Below, in pieces: positions 56,870 through 64,000 of a stretch of 64,000 bases of DNA. Each line of letters begins with the position of its first letter. Position 1 is the first letter of the stretch. Made by a program: the position numbers and the translations under genes. The stretch lies in assembly GCA_023376005.1 (NCBI GenBank), contig CM042152.1:90683948-90747947 (forward strand). The letters are read 5' to 3'. Source of the stretch: Doryteuthis pealeii. Lineage: Eukaryota; Mollusca; Cephalopoda; Myopsida; Loliginidae. The notes beneath the pieces are model-generated. The model saw only the letters and a list, made by a program, of their open reading frames with translations. It was not told the origin of the DNA and did not search any database.

Positions 56870-59410
56870 ATATATGGTCCTCAAACCAAATATAAAATAA
56901 GGGATGAAATTTTATGAAAACGTTTGAGTTTACACCTCTAATTTGCTTCAGACAGTGAAAGGGTTAAGAGATTCGTATGACACGCTGGAGGGCCATATGT
57001 GGTTCTCAAATCGCAGTTAAAATCACCTATATAATCAGACGAAAAATGTGTATATAGTCATCTGTAATATGTTTTGAATAGTGAATGTGTTAAGGGTTTC
57101 GCACAACACGTTTAAGGGCCATATGTGGTTCTCAAACTTTATTTAAAATAGAGCATAAAATCTTAGAGTAGATACCTCAAATTTGGTTTTGGTTTGGTTT
57201 TGTTTTGTTTTACGGCATATCAACCTCAGTGAGTCATTTAATGCCGATAAAGTTTTGAAATAAATCAATTCTTAATGGATACTACAATTTTTTTATAAAT
57301 ACATTTTCTATTTAACCCATAGATGGGACTCTAACAGGTACTACCACTCCGGGTCAGAGTGGACCAGGGAGCAATGGTGATGAAGGGGTGCTTCACATTT
57401 CCCCAAACTTCCAAAACTGGAACCTCACCATCAGATAGAGTTTAACGTCATTCCCAGGACATGTAGACCCTCAGTCACCGCCTTCTAGCACCAATATGAT
57501 TAAAAGGGGTTGGGGTTTGCCATAAGGGCAATAGGGTTGGGAAAATCATATTGGTGCTAGGGCTTGACGTGACCAGCCGATTGATCAGAGGGGGCCTCTC
57601 CGACCGCCCATCTAGCCCAAGATAGGGCCAAAGTGGAGTATTGCATGTCATGAACTGCTCATCCACCTGGGCTCTATACTTAAGCATCACGGGTTACCAT
57701 CCACAGCCAACAGGTGGCCCCATTGGGGGAGTCGTACCGCTCTGCAGAGGTGCAGTCAGAGCATTCTAACGCCCAAGCCGACAGGGCGCCCTCAAATTTG
57801 CCTTGAACAGTTAAAGGGTTAACAGTCAATGAAGACGTCTGAGTAGACAACTCTAATATGTTTCGAAAAGTGAACGGGTTAAAAGTTTCCTATGACACGT
57901 TTGAGGGCCATATCTGGCTTTGAAATCGCATTTAAATCACCAATAAAATCTTACGAAAACAATAATATGTAATACGTTGTGAACAGTAAACGAGTTAAGA
58001 GTTGACTATAACACGTTTGAGGGCCAAATGTGGCTCTCAAACCGCATTCGAAATAAAGGATATGTGATATAAAGATAAAACAAATGAAACTCCTCTTACC
58101 TCGGGCTAGGCAAAGAAATGGCGCCCGAAGGTTAAATTTCTTTTATAAGAGTACAGACCGGAAGTGAGGTGGTTTGTGGGAGAGGAGTGGAATATAAATG
58201 AGCCGAATTTCTTGGCAGTGGTGTGAGCGACGTGTTTGCGAACAGACAGTGAGCGAATTGATTGCGAGCAGACAGAAACATTTTTGAGTAGAGATTTCAC
58301 AGGATACAATTTTAGGAAAAGGTGTGAGTAGACTCCTTAAATTTGCATTGAATAGTGAACGGGTAAAAGGTTTACAATGTCACGTTTGAAGGCCATATGT
58401 ATCTCTTAAATCGTATTTATAATCACACAAAAATCTTATGTGAACGTGTGAACAGACACTTCTAATATGCTTTGAACAGTTAAATCGTTAATAGTTTTCT
58501 TATGACACACTTGAGGGTCATATGTGGCTCTCGAACCCCATATGAAATTAATGAGATAATCTTTAAAAAAGGTGTGTGTAGAAACCTCTAATTATCTTTA
58601 CACAGTGAAAAGCCTAAGTTTGTCATGACACGTTTAAGGGATAAATGTGGCTCTCAAAGCACATCTAAAATCACGGATGAACTTTTATGAAAACGTGTTA
58701 GTAGACAGCTCTAATATGCGTTAACACTGAGAGGGTTAAGAATTTCCTATGACACGTTTGAGGACCATATGAGGCTCTAAAACTGTATGTAAAATAAAGG
58801 GTAAAATGTTAAGAAACCGTGTGAGAAGACACCTTAAATTTGCGTGGAACAGTGACAGGACTGAGCCTTCTGACACGTTTGAGGGCCATATGTGGCTCTC
58901 AAATCGTATTTAAAATTACATATATATATTTACCAAACCCTCCGCACGAGCAGGATGCGACACAAGGTCAATTTCTTAAGCGGAGTTCAACAGGTTTGAA
59001 TTCAGAGTTTTCCTTCTCCTAGACCGGTTGCCTAACCAAGGTTAAAGAGCCCAGTCTGCCCTACTATTTACCCATAGCTGGAGGGAGAGTAGGATTCATA
59101 CCATTCCCAAGGGTATTAGTGCTAAGTGAAATGCAATTACCACGTCCAGGATTTGAACTCGGGGCGACGAGTCCATTTTCCATGACTTTAACCATTACAC
59201 TACGCGCTTTAAAATTACATATAATATGTTATGAAAAACGTGTGAGTATACACCTCTCTTGCTTTGAACAGCTAAATCGTTAAGAGTGTCATTTGACACG
59301 CTTGAAGCCCATATGTGGCTCTCAAACCCCATATAAAATAAAGGATATAATCTCATGAGAACGTGTGAGTAGAAACCTCCATTTTGCTTTAAACAGTGAA
59401 AGTGTCAAGA
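56870..59410. repeat. 124-bp satellite (copy of 34671-36920)
   Basis: Same units, with repeat D (57178-57783) and the unique block conserved, plus one extra SINE. Confidence 0.85.
58925..59207 (-). repeat. SINE family B, private insertion, 16-bp TSD
   Basis: TSD TTTAAAATTACATATA at 58909-58924 and 59208-59223. The unoccupied site is at 36724-36739. The tRNA head retains B box GTTCAAATC and the body is well preserved, so it is among the youngest SINEs here. Confidence 0.93.
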
Positions 59411-59857
59411 GGAGTGATGCTGATAGTTTTTTGATTTAGTGCATTATGGGACGCAGATATTTACTTTGAATGAGTCACTGGAAAAATTCATGGGTCCCAA
59501 CTAAAGTTTCTTAATAGATTTTAGGGTTTTTACTTATAATCTGGGGAAACAACTAAAGCCGACTAACTCCTTACCTTGTAACCTATCCGGTGTAATTCAT
59601 TTCTAAGAAACTATTGAAATGTATTTACAGTTAGTTTGAAATAGTGAGAGAAGAAAAGAAAAAAACACTGGGACGCATGGATACGATTTTATTGCGTCCT
59701 TTTAGATTTTTGAGCATCAGGGACGCAGGGTGCGTAGATCTTAGGGATCTATAAAAATCCTTGTATGGGTTTATACGTTTGCACCTACATGAACATACAG
59801 TATGGATGTACAGTGAGATTTTGATGATCCCAAATAGAATCATCAATTGGATTATCT

Positions 59858-59895
<38 letters not shown>

Positions 59896-59943
59896 ATTTT
59901 TGGATGTTTGTTTTTTAGAAGCATTGTTGAATAAAGTATATAT

Positions 59944-60199
59944 TATTATTTATATTTTGCTTGAAGGCAATTACAATGCGTATATCGTATAAAATTCGAT
60001 AATTATAGAAAATAACCATGACAAGTGAATTTCGCAAATGATCATGCGATGCTAGAACATCGTACAGTCTGTTTCAACTTTATTAAGTCTCATCAGCGAT
60101 GTATACTAACGATTTCCCTCCGACAGAAATTTTCTATAATTATCGAATTTTATACGATATACACATTGTAATTGCCTTCCAGCAAAAATATAAATAATA
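59944..60199. mobile_element. 256-bp foldback carrying a hammerhead, in (TA)n
   Basis: Arms 59944-60013 and 60129-60199 (about 70 bp) are inverted copies (AAGGCAATTACAATG and CATTGTAATTGCCTT). No ORF. TA runs flank the insertion. Absent from contig 2 (37376-37475). Confidence 0.85.
60057..60102 (-). ncRNA. Hammerhead ribozyme, canonical type I
   Basis: Minus strand: stem I ACATCG (60097-60102) pairs with CGATGT (60057-60062). CTGATGA is at 60090-60096; stem II GACTT-AATA-AAGTT at 60076-60089; GAAA at 60072-60075; CAGACTG (stem III, 2-3 bp) at 60065-60071; TA at 60063-60064 gives a GUA cleavage triplet. All invariant core bases are present. Confidence 0.88.
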
Positions 60200-60232
<33 letters not shown>

Positions 60233-60256
60233 TGTGTGTGTGTGTGTGTGAGAGAG

Positions 60257-60300
<44 letters not shown>

Positions 60301-60381
60301 GAAAATAACAGATTCACAAAAATCCGACAAAATGGGAAACAATGTATAGGGAAAGTGAATAACAATAGAGACAATCGATTC

Positions 60382-60421
60382 AATTAATATATCGTCTCAG
60401 TTCAGAAACTTCGTCAGAATT
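60382..60421 (-). ncRNA. Hammerhead-like remnant (CTGACGA, GATA)
   Basis: Copy of 37557-37596 with an intact CTGANGA core but GATA in place of GAAA. Confidence 0.45.
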
Positions 60422-60488
60422 AAGAAGTGCCTGAACTAACAGAGATGAAATATTAATAAAATCGATTGTGTGTTTGTGTGTGACAGCT

Positions 60489-60489
<1 letters not shown>

Positions 60490-60557
<68 letters not shown>
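60490..60557. repeat. (GA)n microsatellite
   Basis: Pure run and insertion site of the LTR that follows. Confidence 0.95.
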
Positions 60558-60559
<2 letters not shown>

Positions 60560-61587
60560 TTATATACACAAATATAGATATCTCCCGATTCACCAAAGTC
60601 AAGTCACCCACACACCACAATAAAGAGAATGCCAACCGGATGTGAACAGGCCTAGGGGTAAAATCAAGTGAAGAAAACTTGTCTTTGCGCACGTGGCTCC
60701 GCGCATAACCAAATCTTGAAAAATAAATAAAACCAGAATTCGCATTTTTCGTCCAATCTAAAACATTCCCGCCAAAAATTTAAAAAATGTTTGAGTTGAT
60801 CCAAATTCCACTGACCATAAACTATTTAAGGGCCGGCTTTTGAAGACCATGCCAGAGATATCCGGGGCGACAGAACAGTCTACATCGCAAAGGAAGCCGA
60901 CGACACGAAACTCTACACCCCAAGTCAACCAACCTATATCTCTCACCTACTCCTTGACCTCATTACCCTGACCGACCGGCAGTCTTAAGGGGGCGGATGA
61001 CTACGAAACCCTATATCATCAATTTACCAAACAGAAATCCCGACTAACAACTCGCTATCGGCTACGACTACTAAAACATCGGACCTTCTGCCCACATCAA
61101 CCAACTCCTGACCAAGGGAGCCGACGACACGAAACGCTGCACCGCAAGTCAGCCGATCTATATCTCTCACCTACCCTTAACCTCATGACACCGGCCGACC
61201 GGCACTCTTAAGAGGACGAACGACTACGAAACTCTATATCATCAATTTACCAAACTGGCGGCAACTATCATCAGAAATCCCGACTACCAACTCGCTGTCG
61301 GCTACGACTACTAACGTCGGATCTTCTGCCCACATCAACCAACTTCTGACTACTATCACTGGGACTTCTGCATACATCACCACCCTACTCCAACTAACTT
61401 GATCACCGAGCCCCAAGCGCTGCAGACATTTCTACTCACACCACAACAGACTATCACCAAATATCGGACATTCGTCTTAACCCATTTTCAACCGTATAAC
61501 CTCTGCGTTTTGCTAATACATTGTTAAACTTAAAATCTGTGTTTGTTTTTTCCTTGCCACCATACACATCATACTAACATTGTTTAT

Positions 61588-61591
<4 letters not shown>
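60558..61591 (+). mobile_element. Solo-LTR-like element (copy of 37729-38795)
   Basis: TGTTATATAC...GTTTATAACA ends and GA microsatellite on both sides. The first tandem unit has lost about 20 bp around GGCGGCAACTATCATC. Confidence 0.65.

Positions 61592-61648
<57 letters not shown>
61592..61648. repeat. (GA)n microsatellite
   Basis: Pure GA; in contig 2 a TA run lies within this tract. Confidence 0.95.
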
Positions 61649-61652
<4 letters not shown>

Positions 61653-62259
61653 TCTGACTTGGTTAATCTGGCATACCGAAATCTCATGCTGCTAAAATCT
61701 TTAAAAAATGCCATGATTTTAATAACCAAAACCATCCAGACAGAGCAAACTTAAATTCTTATTTAAGTCATTGAAATAACCTAATTTTTAAATCTAAAAG
61801 AAAAAAAAAAGATAAGTTACATTTTTGGTTGTTACTCGATGGTTTAAAATTTTAGACTCCAATTTATCGAATTTTATGCAATTTTTATTTAAAAAATGCA
61901 GAAAAAATGATTTCCTATGGCAATTGTTACAGCTGAATATTTTGCTGATTTAATTTGTCAGGAAAATAGAATGAGTTAAGTAAGATCAAAGAAAATCTAT
62001 TGCAATATTTCAACAAGCATATCAAAATTATTCTTATTTTTTCAATCAGCTGAAAATCAATTAGAAATCATTGCAGAGTTCTTGTATGTTGTTTTTTTAA
62101 ACTTATGTAATGCTCTACATATGGTCTTTTTCAAAGATCCAAGCTTTTATAGAAGATTTTGAAACTTATGTAGTGCTCTACATTATTAAGAATTCTGAGA
62201 TATGGGGGTTATCGTCCTTGTCTACGTGCCTCTATTTCGAACCAACCAATCACAAGCCA

Positions 62260-62718
62260 GATGGGACCCTAACAGGTACTACCACTCCGAGTCAGAGTAG
62301 ACCTGAGAGCAATGGGGATGAAGGGGTGCTCCACATTCCCCAAACGTCCAGAACTGCAACTTCACCATCAGGTAGAGTTTAACATGAAGATCTCAGCCAC
62401 CATTTTCTAGTACCCATATGATAAAAAGGGTTGGGATTTGTCATAAGGGCAATAGGGTTGGGAGATTCATACAGGTATTAGGGCTTGACGGGACTATCTG
62501 ATGGATTGGAGGAGGCTTCTCAGACTGCCCATCTAGCCCAAGTAAGGGCTAAAGTGGGGTATTGCATGTCATGGACTGCTCATCCACCTGGATTCTGTCT
62601 TTAAGCATCAGGAATTTGCCACCCACAGGCAATAAGTGGCCCCATTTGGTGGGGGGGGGGGGTCTTAACCCTTTGCAGAGTTGCAGTCTGTGTATTCTAA
62701 AGCCCCAACTGACAGGGC
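62260..62718 (-). repeat. Repeat D (copy of 39489-39943)
   Basis: Conserved order; a G-run expanded near 62650. Confidence 0.8.
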
Positions 62719-62859
62719 TAACTGTTTGTAAAATACTTTTGATGCCCTTAATTGCACTAATTTTTTGTTTTATATTTAGAATCCTCATAGAAAATTAGAA
62801 AAAAAAAATCCTGTGTAGGAAAGCGGAACAATTATTCTCAAATAATTAATAGAGTTTTC

Positions 62860-63530
62860 ATTTGAGGGATCCCAGTTGGAAGGAAAGTCAGACAAATGTT
62901 TCAGAATAACTCGCTTGAAAATACCAGAATCTATTAATAATGGAGATTGTCTGTATTTCTGTCTGTAACAAAAACTACGTTATAGCTCTACATCACAGAT
63001 TACATCACAATATTCTTAAGCTATATACACCCAAAATTTGAGTAAGCAATTTTAAAAATTATTTTTTACTCTCGTTCTTCTTTTTTTTACAGTAACAAGA
63101 AGTTAACTAAAAAGTTTACAATTAAATAAATACCTACAATTTTGTGTAAAATTGATGAGGAAAATATTAAAAATATTTGTTTGATTATTACATGCACGCA
63201 ACAATTTATTTGAGAGGGACGGGGCTCAGTTTTCATTTCAATTTTTTAATTTTTTTATTCTTTTTTTTACTCCTTTAATAAATATGAGGATTTGTCTTAC
63301 TGATTATACAAACCCTCTGACATTGAATTTTTAACTCCCTCCCTCTCAGGCAATGTCTTTCAAAAATTAATTTTTATGACGCCCGGAGGGTGTTTTCTGT
63401 TGCTAGTAAAAATAGAACTGAAATATTTTCTTAAATTTGATCTTCTTATTGTCAAAAGATTAATCTAAATATTTTATATCATTTTTAAACTTTTGATTTT
63501 TTTCACGTTTCATTTATTGTGCAGAGAACG
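62860..63530 (-). repeat. Repeat G (copy of 40090-40760)
   Basis: Same landmarks, ACTCCCTCCCTCTCAGGCAA and GCCCGGAGGGTGTTTTC. Confidence 0.65.
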
Positions 63531-63687
63531 TTTAGTAGTTTGGATCTTTTTGTTTTTAAATTTACCTCCAAATCTTTGAATTATTTTTCAAAACTAACAT
63601 CTGTCTGCATTTACTTTAGTTACAGTTACAGACAACAAAACAAGTGGAAAAAAAAGATCTTTAAATAAACACACCAACCCTCCCCCC

Positions 63688-63689
<2 letters not shown>

Positions 63690-63738
<49 letters not shown>

Positions 63739-63845
63739 CGTGGCGGCCTTAATTCTTAATATGCAACGTAGTGGGACCAGTTAGTATTTAACGTACACTC
63801 ACACATATAGGTGCTGGGCGGCGATTACGTAACAATATATATATA
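63690..63845. repeat. (TA)n with a small private insert
   Basis: A TA run is broken by about 98 bp (63738-63835) beginning TAACGTGGCGGCC and ending GGCGGCGATTACGTAA, partly inverted ends. Not in contig 2 (40955-40985). Confidence 0.7.
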
Positions 63846-63956
63846 GCTTGTTAGATTTATAAATAAAGTGGTCAATATCAGTGATAGAGCATATATATCT
63901 AAGATAGTAAACCATAGATATAAAACTGTCAGTTTCTCACCTGTGCAATTTTCAAA

Positions 63957-63957
<1 letters not shown>

Positions 63958-64000
<43 letters not shown>
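63958..64000. repeat. (TA)n and first bases of the LINE fragment
   Basis: Equivalent of 41096-41149; the window ends at ATGCC. Confidence 0.9.

Overview
This is non-coding, AT-rich animal DNA, and I found no intact host gene. It is packed with TA/CA/GA microsatellites, tRNA-derived SINEs, solo LTRs, LINE and Penelope-like (PLE) remnants, foldback elements and interstitial TTAGGG repeats. The repeat style (short fragments resembling AAGGGAAGTAAC, a GIY-YIG PLE, several tRNA-SINE families, TTAGGG telomere motif) suggests a mollusc or related lophotrochozoan; this is inference, and the species is not identified.

Layout: three contigs are joined by two 100-N gaps (13332-13431 and 42287-42386). 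Contig 1 (1-13331) ends with about 6 kb that is repeated at the start of contig 2 (about 14640-19494). Most of contig 2 (about 20680-41150) is repeated in contig 3 (42412-64000). The copies are nearly identical but differ by clean presence/absence of SINEs and solo LTRs with target-site duplications (TSDs), so they look like two haplotypes placed end to end, or a recent duplication. Sequence just after each gap is noisy, as expected of poorly polished contig ends.

Regions: 1-6450 holds a LINE fragment, SINEs and one LTR; 6448-7330 a satellite with a unit of about 30 bp; 8700-13300 stacked solo LTRs, SINEs and a dispersed repeat called D here; 17400-19400 the alternative state of the same locus; 20700-26200 SINEs, a Mutator-like foldback, a LINE tail split by an LTR and an ITS foldback; 26400-32500 a TA-rich zone with hammerhead-ribozyme motifs and a PLE endonuclease fragment; 33200-36900 SINEs and a satellite of about 124 bp with a hairpin in each unit; 37300-42200 LTRs, repeats D and G, a LINE tail and a canonical hammerhead. 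42387-64000 repeats this order with its own private insertions.

The most striking signal is at least three complete type-I hammerhead self-cleaving ribozymes (41646-41687 on +, 51108-51199 on -, 60057-60102 on -), a fourth near-identical one (28666-28735 on -), and a series of decayed relatives. Many sit inside short palindromic elements embedded in (TA)n tracts near PLE coding remnants. Hammerheads in PLE terminal repeats are established knowledge; the foldback form, the expanded stem II and the alternative hammerhead inserts at one TA site in the two copies deserve a second look.
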